A DNA stretch of 64,000 bases, taken from Pyrus communis (Eukaryota > Streptophyta > Magnoliopsida > Rosales > Rosaceae). Location of the stretch: contig NC_084814.1 in assembly GCF_963583255.1 (NCBI RefSeq), positions 18,267,164-18,331,163 of the forward strand, read 5' to 3'. A program made the translations under genes and the position numbers. Below, in pieces: positions 1 to 10,761 of the stretch. The notes below the pieces were generated by a model. It ran no database searches, was not told where the DNA came from, and was given only the letters and a program-made list of their open reading frames with translations. The first letter of the stretch is position 1. The number at the start of each line of letters is the position of its first letter.

Positions 1-1490
1 ATTCCCAAGCAACCCAGCTACTATAGCAATTAGACCATTTCCAAGAAATACAGCCTTAGAGAATGTCAATGAAAGCCACTGTTGCTCGAAGCCCCTCTGC
101 AAAAATTAAGCAATTGAAGTGAATGAAATTTACTTTTATGACACAATGTCTAAGTAACAAAAAAAGATGACTTGAATTGAGCCCTATGGACCCAATCCAA
201 CTTAAACCTCCTGGGCCGTGCCATATAAAAACAATGCACATAAGTAGGAAGTCCATAATATCAAAAGAATGATATATTCATTGACAAATTTGTCACAGTA
301 ACTACATATTGGAGACTTTCACATATACAATCTCCAGAATTGCAATTAATTAGCTGAGCAGTTGTCACACCTTATTATGTTCCGCCACAAGCCAAGACTC
401 AAAAGCTGAAAAAAGTAGAGAAGTAGCAATGCCTCCCAATATGCGTCCCAACAATAAAACCTTATAGTCGGGAAAATGTTTGGTGAAGCAGCTTAGAATG
501 TAAGTTATGCAGTACGTAATACATGCCCTCTTCCGACCCCTGGATTTGACATATCATTATTCAGAATCAATAATGTGATCATGTTAAGGGAAATAAAGCT
601 AATCAACAAGGAAACCTCTTACTGTTTGTCAGCTAGAGATCCAACAACTGTCCCGAACAACATGGATGATCCAAAGCCAGCAATAAAAAGTTGTCCAATG
701 TCCCCCTTGCTGAACCCATACTGGCTGTATAGATAGTAAACATATGGACCCTGCAACCAATCACCGGCTATATCCCGCAACCAATTCGATCAGATCCAGA
801 AATGATACAACATATCTAGTATAAATCCCAATGTTAAGCATCAAGCTACTTCAATTCCAAGCAATTTTCAAGGACAACAATACTCTTGAGACCAAAAAGG
901 TTAATGTTACCATAATCAATGCAATGAAGTCCACTACAAGCAAAAGATCCCGAAACCACGGTATAAAGAAGTACACAAATTGTAGAATCAAGAATGATAA
1001 GGGTTTTCATATCACTTTGCGATCGAATCAAGACACTGTAAATTGTAGAAGAATCTCTAATTTCAGTCCAATTGGGTTTTCCTATCACTTCACAATGGAA
1101 TCAAAATTTCAAAGACAAATTCGATCCAAAATGAAGTCCACTGCAAGCAAAAGATTCAGAAACAGCACAGCCAAATACATAAATCACCACTCCAAGCAAC
1201 TGTAAATTGTGGAATGCATAATTTTAGTCCAATTGGGTTTTCACATCACTCCACCACGCAATCAAAAAACAGCAAATTCGATCCAAACATTCAAATCTTA
1301 AAAAAAACCCAGATGAAAAAATGGCAGATCCGGACGTACCCATCATGAGAGAGTATATGAGGAGGTAATTGTTCTTGAAGGCATTGAAAGCAGAGGTGGT
1401 ATGAATGCGATCTTTGTTGTTCTTGCTCAGCTCGAGAGCTGCCACCACCGCTGCCATTCCCCCGAACAGAAGGATGTAGAACAACTCCAT
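1..1490 (-). CDS. Molybdate-anion transporter (MFSD5-like, MFS superfamily), 5' part
   Basis: Partial gene whose 3' end lies beyond the left edge. Exons on the minus strand: 1340-1490, 623-767, 371-539 and 1-96 (continuing). All junctions are GT..AG and in phase. The start is the ATG at 1490, giving a hydrophobic N-terminus (MELFYILLFGGMAAVVAALE). Joined exons encode the typical order of the plant MFSD5-like family: SLMMAGDWLQGPYVYYLYS, then GDIGQLFIAGFGSSMLFG with SLADKQGRKRA (the MFS loop 2-3 signature), then GRILGGIATSLLFSAFESW and RGFEQQWLSLTFSKA. The known family member is an oligopeptide-independent molybdate importer with about 12 membrane helices; this part covers roughly the first five or six. 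A GA-rich stretch lies just upstream at 1550-1580, in the likely 5' UTR. The family call is firm from motif order; substrate is by family only. Confidence 0.9.
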
Positions 1491-1934
1491 TGCTGCTGCT
1501 GCTGCGAGCTCTCAGTCTCTCTCTAAAACCCAGAAAACAAAAGGGAATCGATGAGAGAGAGAGAGGGAGGGGGGAGCGAGTGGGAGGGAGTGTTGAGTAG
1601 TTGAGAAGCTTATAAAGGACCGGGTACCAACTGTGAAACGGACGTGGAGTGGAATGCGAAGTTTAGGTGGTGGGAATGCGATTTGTTGAATTGAAAAAAG
1701 GGGTTCAAGATTTCCCGGGGAATCCAATTCCCGCAAATCTCACACCGGTTTTGATCCGATGGGTTTGTTGACTGTATCTACTATGTTTTCTATTTCTTTT
1801 CTTTTCTCTTTTCCGCTTCCTCTCTTTTCTTTTCAATTCTACAACGGGGTAAATTTACTGTTAGTACTACGATCCAGTAATATTTTTTTTAATTACATTA
1901 TTACTAGTCTATTATGAAAATAAGCTACATGCAT

Positions 1935-1977
1935 TCTTGAGTGTAGATAATATCGTTTATTAAAAAAAAAAAAAAAG
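1935..1977 (+). repeat. 5'-truncated SINE (family C) tail
   Basis: The stretch GTAGATAATATCGTTTATT followed by an A-run matches the 3' end of the two full SINEs at 28430-28608 and 29152-29334, which are on the opposite strand. Only the last 40 or so bases are present, as expected from incomplete reverse transcription. A hairpin MITE abuts its A-tail. Confidence 0.55.
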
Positions 1978-1986
1978 TAAATTTGA

Positions 1987-2214
1987 GCTTTTTAACCAAA
2001 ATAGTCTTTAAAATTAGCATAACTCCTCATTTTGGTCCTTATATTTGATACCAATAGAAGTAGTCTCTGAGTTGTCCACCATTAATCATTTTGTGTCATT
2101 CTATGGAAAATTCTATTAAACAAGGACTAAAATGACAAAAATATTCTCAATTCTCAGGAACCAAAATAAAGAGTTATGTCAATCTTAGTGACCATTTTAG
2201 CTTAAAAAAAAATC
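1987..2214. mobile_element. Hairpin MITE, Mutator-like (9-bp TSD)
   Basis: The element is bounded by perfect 9-bp direct repeats TAAATTTGA (1978-1986 and 2215-2223). Its ends are inverted repeats of about 70 bp: CATAACTCCTCATTTTGGTCC on the left pairs with CATAACTCTTTATTTTGGTTCC read from the right. A 9-bp duplication with long terminal inverted repeats points to Mutator-type transposition. It encodes nothing. Confidence 0.75.
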
Positions 2215-4002
2215 TAAATTTGAAGCCCAAGACATAAGATAGTTTTAACTCAAGTCATTTCTTATATTAGTTGTTTATGCGCGCATGAGTTGATTTTAGC
2301 TATTAATTCAAGTGGTTTATGTAGGACGCATGTGTATTAACAGCTAAAATTCGTTCTCACATGTAACTGATATTTATTAACCGCACTATTGTGGTCGTAT
2401 CTCTTACAAATTTAAAATTCACATCTCAATTTCAAAAATTGCTTCAACAACATAACAACCAAATGTAATACATATAAAATTACTAAAAATAAATTAAAAA
2501 TTTGTTACAAACTTATCATTCCAATTCCAAATTCCCTCAAGAAAACATCCACATACAAACTAAATCTTTAAGTTGACAAATTGGTATGGTAATTAGCAAG
2601 AGCAAGATAGTGCATTAGGCAGGGTGCACGTAATTAAGAAAAAGGTTAAAATGCAATAATCCACTTTATTTGGGAGATTAAATTTCTTAATGCTCCACAA
2701 CCTATATGTTCTAGGAGATTAAGTGCATATAAGCCAACTATATGGACAAATACTTGCAACGCCATTTCTTATTCGTGGTAAACATGTCAACATCCTCTCT
2801 TTGACTTGGTCGGTTTTTTTTCCATTTTGCCTACTGCCTTGTTGTTTTTGACCCAAAAAGAGTCGGCATTCCACTCGTCGCGGAAAATCAATCCCTAAAA
2901 AGAGTCGGCATTCAACTCCTTGTTTTCAACATTTGCCAAGCTTATTCCGATTGATTAGAGTGCGTAGAACGAAAATAAGTGTACGAAGATCCTTATAAAA
3001 AAAAATATACTTCTTTACCTCCTACCCACTCCTTCTAAGAGCATCTTTAATGGGGGTTTTGTCCTTTATGAGGTTACCACATTTCCAGTCTTAACGAGAA
3101 ATTTCATCGTTAATGAGTTGGAAAATAAAGTTAGATCAACTACTAGGGCTAGCAACTTCTTTTCTTAGGTAGCATAAAATCGGACTACATCTAGCCCAAA
3201 AAACCAATGGGTCCTACAAAAAAAATAGCAACCCATGTGAGCAAAATTCTATCAATCTCCTCCACTTGCGAATACACTTATGCTCTCATTTTATTTTTTT
3301 TTAATTCTTTTTTCGTACTTATTTTTCTTGCAATTTGGCTAATTAATGATCGTTTTAAATTCCATAAGAATTAAATTTTCAAATTGATTTAACGTTCATA
3401 GCCATTCATGGGTGAAATTTTCAAATAATTTTTTTTCAAAATTGTATGATACTAACTTACCAATTGGTGCTAGGTAAGTTGTTGTGTTATATATGAAAAT
3501 CAAATTATTTCAGAGGGCAAAGTGGGGATTTCCTTCTTTCAACAAATGAGATTGAGATAAGGGAATCTAATCCAACGAAAGATTCATAAGTGATGAAATC
3601 TAACTGTTTCACAATTTGAACTTTTTAGGTTGAAGGGTTCATAAAATATATTAAGTTAGCATGTCCAAAAATCAACTTAAGAAAAGCTAACACAAACAAA
3701 AAAATCATCGCTTAATTAGATCACTACAAAAGAAATATATAACCTCGTATAGAGTTCGAAAGATATAACCCCTCATTAGAAGAGATTCTTTTATAAAACC
3801 CTAAAAATTTCTCGAAACTCTAAAATAAACTATATCTATTATTTTTCCAGCCACTTCTCAGTGGAATGCTCTAATTATGTAATTTGGCCGGCAATAATAA
3901 TATGACCTTTATTATGAAAACATCCATGGGCCCAATACAACTACAAAAGAAAAAGAAAACGAAAAATTTACAAAAAAAATATGTTTTCAACAACCGCCCT
4001 TT

Positions 4003-5082
4003 TCATTCACTCCAGTACTTCTCATCAGCATCCTTCTCATCCTCCTGCTCATCATCTAAACCGTCCATCAAGCTCATCTTGAACCTCTTCACGTCCTCCA
4101 CCACCGCGCCCCTAAACAGCCCAACATCAACGGCTCCGGACACCATGTGGTATCCACGTGTCCCCAAATCGCGAGGCCCATCGTGGGGCATAGCGAACCC
4201 GGCCAAGTAGGCCCCGCCATCTTTCGGGTCGGACCCCAGCACTGCCTTCTCGGCCACCTCCATCATTTTCCTCACCTTCTTGTTCGCTGGGTCCCACAGG
4301 TATCCCAAGCTGGCGCTCAGATCCAACGGTCCCATCTGAATACAGTCGACCCCATCAACGGTCGCGATGTCCTCCGCGTGCTTCACGCCCTCCTCGCTCT
4401 CCACCTGGCACATGATCAGCAGCTGGTTCTCGTAATTACTCAAATACCCCTCATCGATGCCGTAGCTGGAGGCGCGAACGACGGTATGGGCGGATCCGCG
4501 GACGCCGGCAGGAGGGAAGCGGCAGTAGGAGACGGCCTCCTTGGCGGCCTTGGAGGATTCGATCATGGGGAACATGATGCCTTGTGGACCCAGATCTAGG
4601 GCTTTCTTGGCCCAAGTTGCGGAGGTCTCGGGCAAGCGAAGAATGGCGGGGGTTTGGGTGGCGGCCAAGGCGTGGAGGCAGGAGAGGGCTTCGGGTATGC
4701 CACCGTGGCCGTGCTCCATGTCGACGACGACGAAGTCGTAGCCGGAGAGGCCAGCAATCTCGGCGAGGGTAGGGGAGAAGGAGAGGAGGAAGAGGCCATA
4801 TAGGGTATCGCCATTTTGGAGGCGGGACTTGAGGGTTAGTGGGGAGGGGGAGATGGAGGTGGTGGTGGTGATTGTGGTTGTGGCGGTGGAGGAGTGGTCG
4901 GAGGAGGCGGTGGATTTGATTGAGAAGGTGGTGGGTTTGGAGGTGCGGTTTAGGGTTTTGAGTGGGGAGATGGAATTGGGTTTGATTGGGATGACGGAGA
5001 TGGTTTTCCTGAGAGCTGGTGGGGTTGTTGATTTGGTGGCTCTGACTGTGGCGGCGGCGGCGGGGTAAGTCAGTGTGGCCAT
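4003..5082 (-). CDS. HpcH/HpaI-type class II aldolase, plastid-targeted
   Basis: Intronless gene of 359 residues. Residues 1-85 are rich in Ser, Thr, Pro and basic residues with hardly any acidic ones, as in a plastid transit peptide. The catalytic domain follows at about 90-345. Motifs of the 2-oxo-3-deoxy-acid / 4-hydroxy-2-oxoheptanedioate aldolase family are present: VDMEHG (about 120-125), ILRLPET with Arg149, QGIMFPM, QVESEEG with Glu228 and GPLDLSASLG with Asp254. By analogy with bacterial HpaI, Glu228 and Asp254 should bind the divalent metal that polarises pyruvate in retro-aldol cleavage. Plant members are often annotated as PEP carboxylase family; their true substrate is not established. 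The next gene, MYG1-like, has the same orientation and lies upstream, so each probably has its own promoter. A longer frame from 5206 on the same strand is a shadow. Confidence 0.92.
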   Translation of the reverse strand: MATLTYPAAAATVRATKSTTPPALRKTISVIPIKPNSISPLKTLNRTSKPTTFSIKSTASSDHSSTATTTITTTTSISPSPLTLKSRLQNGDTLYGLFLLSFSPTLAEIAGLSGYDFVVVDMEHGHGGIPEALSCLHALAATQTPAILRLPETSATWAKKALDLGPQGIMFPMIESSKAAKEAVSYCRFPPAGVRGSAHTVVRASSYGIDEGYLSNYENQLLIMCQVESEEGVKHAEDIATVDGVDCIQMGPLDLSASLGYLWDPANKKVRKMMEVAEKAVLGSDPKDGGAYLAGFAMPHDGPRDLGTRGYHMVSGAVDVGLFRGAVVEDVKRFKMSLMDGLDDEQEDEKDADEKYWSE

Positions 5083-5779
5083 GGTTGCCGGTTGGGATTT
5101 TGGGTAATGGGAGAAGGCTGTAACTTTTCACTTCACTGACTCGTGAGCTACTGAGCTGTGTGTCATGACGCAGATTAATTTTGGGTGGCAAAAGAGAGGT
5201 TGTCACGTGTGCACGTGCATGTTGGACTCTTGGAGCTCTCTAACCGTCGAGCATGTATTCAACTGTACTCAACTCAAGAGTCTGTGAGTATGTAATCTAA
5301 CTAAATGGCTGTAGTTTGCTCCGTTTCATGAAAGTCTTTCTCGTTTTAGGAATTATTCCCGTCTTTTCGGGTGACGGGAATTGGGGTTTAAGTTTTGTGT
5401 AACCCATAAAATGCTAAACAGATATATATATATATGCTCAGCTGGATTCAGCTAGTCGCATGGAGCTAGGAAGTTCCTTCACATAGCGACCAGGAGCTAG
5501 AACCGCATCTTCCAGTCATTGACAGAGAAACATCAATACAATTAGTGTCTTCCACAATCCATATACCAGTTTTTGATTCTGTAATTGCTGATAAAATGTT
5601 TACTTAATTCAACTTAATAAGGAAATTTATCGTCAAATACAATATCAGAAAACGCAGTTATGAGCAAAATTGGTCCCGATGAGAAATAGGCTAAAGTAAG
5701 AGAAATTAGCCAAGACGTAGCTGAAATGCCCAAGATTTTGTAAGCTGAATTAGTAACACGCCAATGCAAGTCAATCTGC

Positions 5780-8145
5780 TCAATCAAACTTCAAACTCGC
5801 TTTCGCCATGGCAAGAGCACCTTCATAAGTTTGATTTCCTCCGATAAATCCGCTCATGTGAACAAAAACACATCCGGGAATCCCAGCCTCCTTCGAGAGC
5901 TCCTCATCCCTAAGCCCCCGCCATTGTGATGCAAGAGCCTTTCGGCTCTCAAAACTTTCAGGAGCAACGGCCACCGCCTGAACTCTCCAGTGTTTGCTCC
6001 TATCATCCTGCATATCATTTTATTGTGATAACAAAATTAGGGACTCTTCTCCAGACAAAATTTGCAGACATTATTAGCTGCATAACCAAATGGAACGTAA
6101 AGGTCATAGAAAACATTCAAATTTTGTTCTAGGTAAGTTTGGGAGATATCATACATTAGTAATGCGAGTATAGACAACGCTTCCAAATGATCCCAGAGAT
6201 ACGTCCTTTAAAGCTACTTGCATTTCCAATATCTCTATAAAGAAGCTAAATATAGTTCGGACTTGCATGGAAAGAACTTGCATATTTACAGGCAAACAAG
6301 TTTCCAAATGCCAATACCCTCTTAACATGTATTATATCCATTGTTGTGACTCAGTTTCCTAATATTTTCTTTGCGCATGATAAAATCACAAGCGGGAATA
6401 ATTATAGCACCTAAATGCATTCGTACTTCGTACACATTAATGGAGGGAAAGATTATATTAAGAAAGAAGAGAGCATGGACACCAGATAGATAATAGTACC
6501 TGATAGAGAACATATTTGATGGGCGGCTCAATCTTCATCTCCTCTTCAAGTTCAAATAAATGAAGCTTCCACTGCGTGAAATAAAAATTATATAAACCGC
6601 TCAAAAAGTTGAATGTAATGAAGAAATTGTAAAACTAATAGCATTAGCATTAGACAATGATACGAGAAAGCTTAAACCTAAGAGTATTTAACTGGCATAA
6701 AGAATACACCTTTGCATACTTACAGGGCAAAATCGATTCATAACCATGATTTCTCCACTAGGATCAACACTCCATCTTGCTAAGAGACACTCCATTACAA
6801 TAGACCGTGCTGGTAACCATGATTTTGCATGAAAACGGACACTCTGAAATTGGAAAAAGGACCATTAAAAAGGGATGCAAATAAATCCCCAAAACACCCA
6901 ACCTCAACAAAGCTTTAATCCCTTCTATTTGGTTATGTGCTCGATTCAAGACAAATATATTGCAAAAGAATGTTAATGTGAATTTATTAATGAAGAAGTA
7001 AAGAGAATATTCCATATTTCTGTTAAGTCTTAACAAAAGAAAGGCATACACTTAAAAACTCGCTGCCCGCCAGTTCCATTGCTCGTTGAAAGGCTTCATT
7101 CTCCTTTTCAGATGATTGATCGGGATCTATCCAATCCAAATTCAACCTGCCTACCCTTGAAGACAAGTGTGTATTATTCACATATCTTGGAGGCTGGTCA
7201 GTATCATACTGATTGATCCCATTGTCAACAGCATCAATTGCCTGTTACAAGTAATCACGGCAAAAATGGCATCCTTACAATGGTTTTGTTCTAATTTATA
7301 ACATAACAGGTCTTCAGCATCAACACACCCGTTCAATTTCAAATTAAGTTAAAAATTTAAAGGTAGCACGGCCCCATTCTACTTTCACGTAGAATAAGAA
7401 GAAAAGATGCAGAATTTAGTAGTACCTCCATAAAGCTTTTGTACACAGCCAGGAATAACCTATGCACATCGAGGTGACCTTCATCGACCTGAAGCTCCTT
7501 CGCTATTATTTCCTTCCCGAAATGCTTCAAACAGATTTGTACACAAGAATAGTTACGCATTTGCAAATCCCATTACTTAAATCCCTAAAAAGATATGACC
7601 TTTAGAAGCACATACCTTGTAAACCAGACCAGCACTACTCAGCTTAGTCTTAAACCCATGCCCAAAAACCTCCTCGAAACCCTTCTGGTGATGATCGTAT
7701 CGATCCTGACTAGGATCATACACACCCCCAACATCAAGCACAGCATCCAGACCCTCCAAAACCTAAAACCCTCAAACAAACAATAACAACGACAATAAGA
7801 AATCACAAATTGGTTTCAAATTTCAACCAAGTAACTTCATTTATCATCAATTTTCTCGGGAACCAAACAGAAAATGGAAAAGGGATGAAAAAAAAAAACC
7901 TTGGGGTCGCGGGTGCGGACGATTTCGGCGTTGGAGAACTTGTCGGTTAGGCGAATCATGAAGCAGCCGAGGGCTTCGTCGCAGTGGAAGCTACCGTTGT
8001 GGGTCCCGACTCGCTTAGGCGACGTGGCGGCGGCCATGAGAGAGCGGGAGAGAGAGTGGAATAGGTGCAGATGTCGGCGGTGGTAGTGGGCGGGGAAGGC
8101 GATAGGGAACGTGTGCTTAAACCCTCTGCCTACTAGCGGAAGCAT
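5780..8145 (-). CDS. MYG1: MYG1-family metal-dependent hydrolase/exonuclease
   Basis: Seven exons on the minus strand: 7900-8145, 7616-7762, 7426-7524, 7050-7241, 6724-6843, 6500-6571 and 5780-6007. All introns fall at phase 0, giving about 367 residues. The fold is DHH-like: GTHNGSFHCDEAL (metal-binding His/Asp) at about 47-59 and DVGGVYDPSQDRYDHHQKGF in exon 2. Exon 4 carries AIDAVDNGINQYDTD and exon 5 VDPSGEIMVMNRFCPWK, both typical of MYG1/UPF0160. The last exon ends in the conserved FVHMSGFIGGN region. Animal MYG1 is a nuclear and mitochondrial 3'-5' RNA exonuclease. The first 36 residues here are rich in His, Arg, Leu and Ser and lack acids, which fits a mitochondrial presequence. A second ATG at 8037 would give a form without it, so dual targeting by start choice is possible. 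Confidence 0.92.
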
Positions 8146-8232
8146 GCCTTAGCGGGGAATTCAACAGTCGGGAGTTATTTCTACTAATTTAATTATTAAT
8201 TTTACCATCTGTTAAAAAATTACTAATTTTAC

Positions 8233-8427
8233 GGATTTGGATCCCCTCTTGAATATAGGAGGCTAAGCCTCTTGAATAAATCACAGGCCGTTGAATTTTA
8301 ATTCAACGGTTACAAACAGAAACCCTCTAAAAATTATAATAATTATAGCTGTTAGATCAAAATCCAAAAGTCCGTGTGGTTTGCTCAGAAGGCTCAGCCT
8401 CCTAAGTTTAGGAGATGATCCAAATCC
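8233..8427. mobile_element. Hairpin MITE family H, copy 1 (9-bp TSD)
   Basis: The element starts GGATTTGGATC and ends GATCCAAATCC, flanked by perfect 9-bp repeats TAATTTTAC (8224-8232 and 8428-8436). The centre has the family signature: two GTTGAATTTTAATTCAACG-type arms around an AATTATAATAATTATAGC core. Related copies lie at about 30985-31190, 36288-36486 and 56064-56239. Confidence 0.8.
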
Positions 8428-8491
8428 TAATTTTACCATTAACTTCTTAACAATATATTGAGAAATGCTAAGAGTCAAAATGTCCAAATCA

Positions 8492-8628
8492 AGCACGTGG
8501 TCATTTACCGTAGCGGTGGAAAAGTGTTGTGCCTATACATAATGGTGTGAGTTCAAACCCTCGTCGATAACTAATATAACATCTAACTTACTAACGCTAT
8601 CGTTCGACTCAAAAAATAAAAAATAAAT
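8492..8628 (+). repeat. tRNA-derived SINE, family B, copy 1
   Basis: The element has a box-A-like segment (GTAGCGGTGGAAAAGTG) and a box-B-like segment (GAGTTCAAACCCTC) spaced as in a tRNA-type pol III promoter. It ends in a simple AAATAAATAA tail and is flanked by imperfect 14-bp repeats (8478-8491 and 8629-8642, 12 of 14 matching). A second copy lies inverted at about 17395-17545. Confidence 0.65.
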
Positions 8629-9030
8629 AAATGTTCATATCAGTAATAATAGTAAAAAAAAAAAAAAAAGATAGTATTAAGTGTTTTCTAATCGAAATAC
8701 CAATCTGCTAGGAAGGGTGAACGAGCTTCAAATAATTTTAATTAATTATGAAATATTTTTATTAATTTTTATTGGTTTAAACATTTATTATAATTAATTG
8801 TTGATTGTGTGCATTACAATTTGTCTTCCGTCCTATTTTTTTAATATTCATACCAATATTACAAAATATTAAACCAAATAAAAATTTTTAATCACTTGCG
8901 TTGCAATACCCTTGCCTTCTCCAATTTCAAATAAGTAAATGGTAATTAAACATGAAAAGTTTGAGGTGAGTGGTGAGTATTTCCTCAAACAAAACGCGAG
9001 ATAGGATAACAAAATCCTCCAGTGACCACC

Positions 9031-10385
9031 ATGCCCTTAACCATCAAGCTCGCTTGGGCACCCTCCACAAACCCCACATCTCATCTCCTCCCACCAAAAC
9101 TCCTCGCCCCATCAGAATCCTCCTCTGCACTCTTCCCCCGAGCTTCTCCTTCCCCACCTCATCGACCCCTCATAGCAAAATGCACGACTGGCGGCACCGC
9201 TGGAGAGGGCGGCGGCCTGAAGAAGGCACTGATTGGCATTGTGGGAGAGCAAGTGGAGGAGCTCCTGAAACGAGAAGAGAACAGGGAGTTGCTCGATGGG
9301 TTGGAAAAGGCGTCTCAGAGGGTTGAGAATGCCAAGAGAGAGCTGGCTGAGATTGAAAGGCAGGAACTTGAGGCCAAGCTTGTGAGGGATTACATTACCC
9401 AACTTGAAAGCAGAGCTTCTGAGGTTCTCCCTCTTTCCAATTCCCAATTTTTGTGGGTTTCCTGAATTGGGTTTTTGTTTTAGGTGCCTTATTATATTTC
9501 CTTGAAGTTATTCGATTGAGAATTATTAGTAGCGCTTCAAAATAGTCATCGTGCACTCTGTCTGCCTTATCTTATTATCGGGGATGACTTTTTTGGAGTG
9601 TCGATATCAGCTCCCACTCGATTGTTTGTTTAATTTGTAAGTGAAAATGGTCAGTTTAATTGTTGAAAACATTGATTTGTCCTTTGATTCTGTTGAGTTG
9701 TTAGGACTTTTTTGTTTCTGACTTTAACTTTTGTTCAAAGACAATGACAATTGACGTGTTATATGTTGTTGGGCATCTGTTCCTGCTAAGATTGTTAGCT
9801 GTGTTTGCATTGAAGATTGCAGAATGTCAAAAGGAGATATCAGAAGCGAAATCCATGGTTGAAGAAGCCGAACGTGCCCTCTCACAAGACGGGGATCAAC
9901 TTGGAGACGGATATGCTTCTGCAGAGACCGAAAATAAGGAGATAGACAAGGATAAAGAGAGATGGCAATCGATCAAGGCAGCTTCAGTTTCCGCCCTTGT
10001 CGGCACTGTTGCCGGATTGCCCTTCTCCTTCACTCAAGTGGCAAGCATTTCCGAGCTCATCCTCCCTCTGGGAGTCACCTTCGCTAGCTGCGCTCTATTT
10101 GGAGTCACGTTTCGATACACAATGCGAAGAGACCTTGACAACGTTCAACTCAAGACCGGAGCGCCTGCAGCCTTCGGTGTTGTCAAGGGGCTTGCTACAC
10201 TGGATGGTGGAAAGCCTTTGGAACTGAATGCTGGTAGCTTCGTATCACACGCTTTTGATGGAGCGATTTACGTATCTCAGAGTCTTTTTGTTTTTCTTTC
10301 TGCTGCTGTTGCTCTGGACTATTGTTTTAAGACGGGGCTCTTGAGTCCCTTTCCTATCAAGAAATCTGTATCGGGATCCAATTAA
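9031..10385 (+). CDS. Plastid coiled-coil membrane protein, unknown function
   Basis: Two exons, 9031-9423 and 9816-10385, joined at phase 0 and giving 320 residues. The ATG at 9031 was chosen; a slightly longer frame starts only at a GTG. The acceptor is the AG at 9814-9815, because the next AG (9821-9822) breaks the frame. Residues 1-50 look like a plastid transit peptide (Ser, Pro and basic residues, no acids). Residues of about 55-175 are charged and heptad-like (EQVEELLKREENRELLDGLE; later EISEAKSMVEEAERAL), so a coiled coil. The last 135 residues hold three hydrophobic segments: SVSALVGTVAGLPFSF, LILPLGVTFASCALFGVTF and SLFVFLSAAVALDYCF. I recognise the layout as a conserved plant protein but cannot name a function. 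It is head to head with the MYG1-like gene. Confidence 0.82.
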
Positions 10386-10761
10386 CCGAAAGATGTACAT
10401 ACTTACGAGAGACACGATACTTTGAGCGTTATTTAAGATGTTGATGATAAATAAAATGATTATTTCATGATCTTGTACTTAATCGATAAACAAACCATGG
10501 CGCTTTGCCCGCCAGTGTCGGTAAAGAAAAGGCATCTACATTCTCCATCATGTGAATTCATCTTCGTCATCAGGATGTTCTAATTCATATCGGTGTGCAG
10601 CTAGTGACATCGGACTACATTTCTTGTATGGTATCTCTCGACGCTTCCTCATGCGCTGAGCTTGCAGTCGCGGCTGTTTTTATTTTAGTAAAAGATGACC
10701 ATCTAACATTCATGATACTTTGTAAGGCACAAGGCTGCGTTCGGAAATTCAAGTTGACCTT

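Larger units (their letters stand above)
1737..4002. other. Intergenic region
   Basis: AT-rich spacer between the 5' end of the transporter gene and the 3' end of the aldolase gene. It holds a SINE 3' fragment (about 1935-1977) and a hairpin MITE (1987-2214). I see no further coding exon with matching splice sites here. Confidence 0.6.
8146..9030. other. Divergent intergenic region between MYG1-like and coiled-coil gene
   Basis: Shared upstream region of two divergent genes. It carries a hairpin MITE (8233-8427) and a SINE (8492-8628), both within about 500 bp of the MYG1 start codon, plus an A-run at about 8654-8669. No coding exon is seen. Confidence 0.6.

Noticed and set aside
831..1205. 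Plus-strand frame of 124 codons
   Set aside because: It lies inside intron 1 of the transporter gene on the opposite strand, has no domain, and contains direct repeats of the intron (CCAATTGGGTTTT).
4451..5206. Long open frame of 251 codons overlapping the aldolase gene on the same strand
   Set aside because: It is a shifted frame of the 5' half of the aldolase gene, with His/Arg/Pro-rich low-complexity translation; the aldolase frame has all family motifs.
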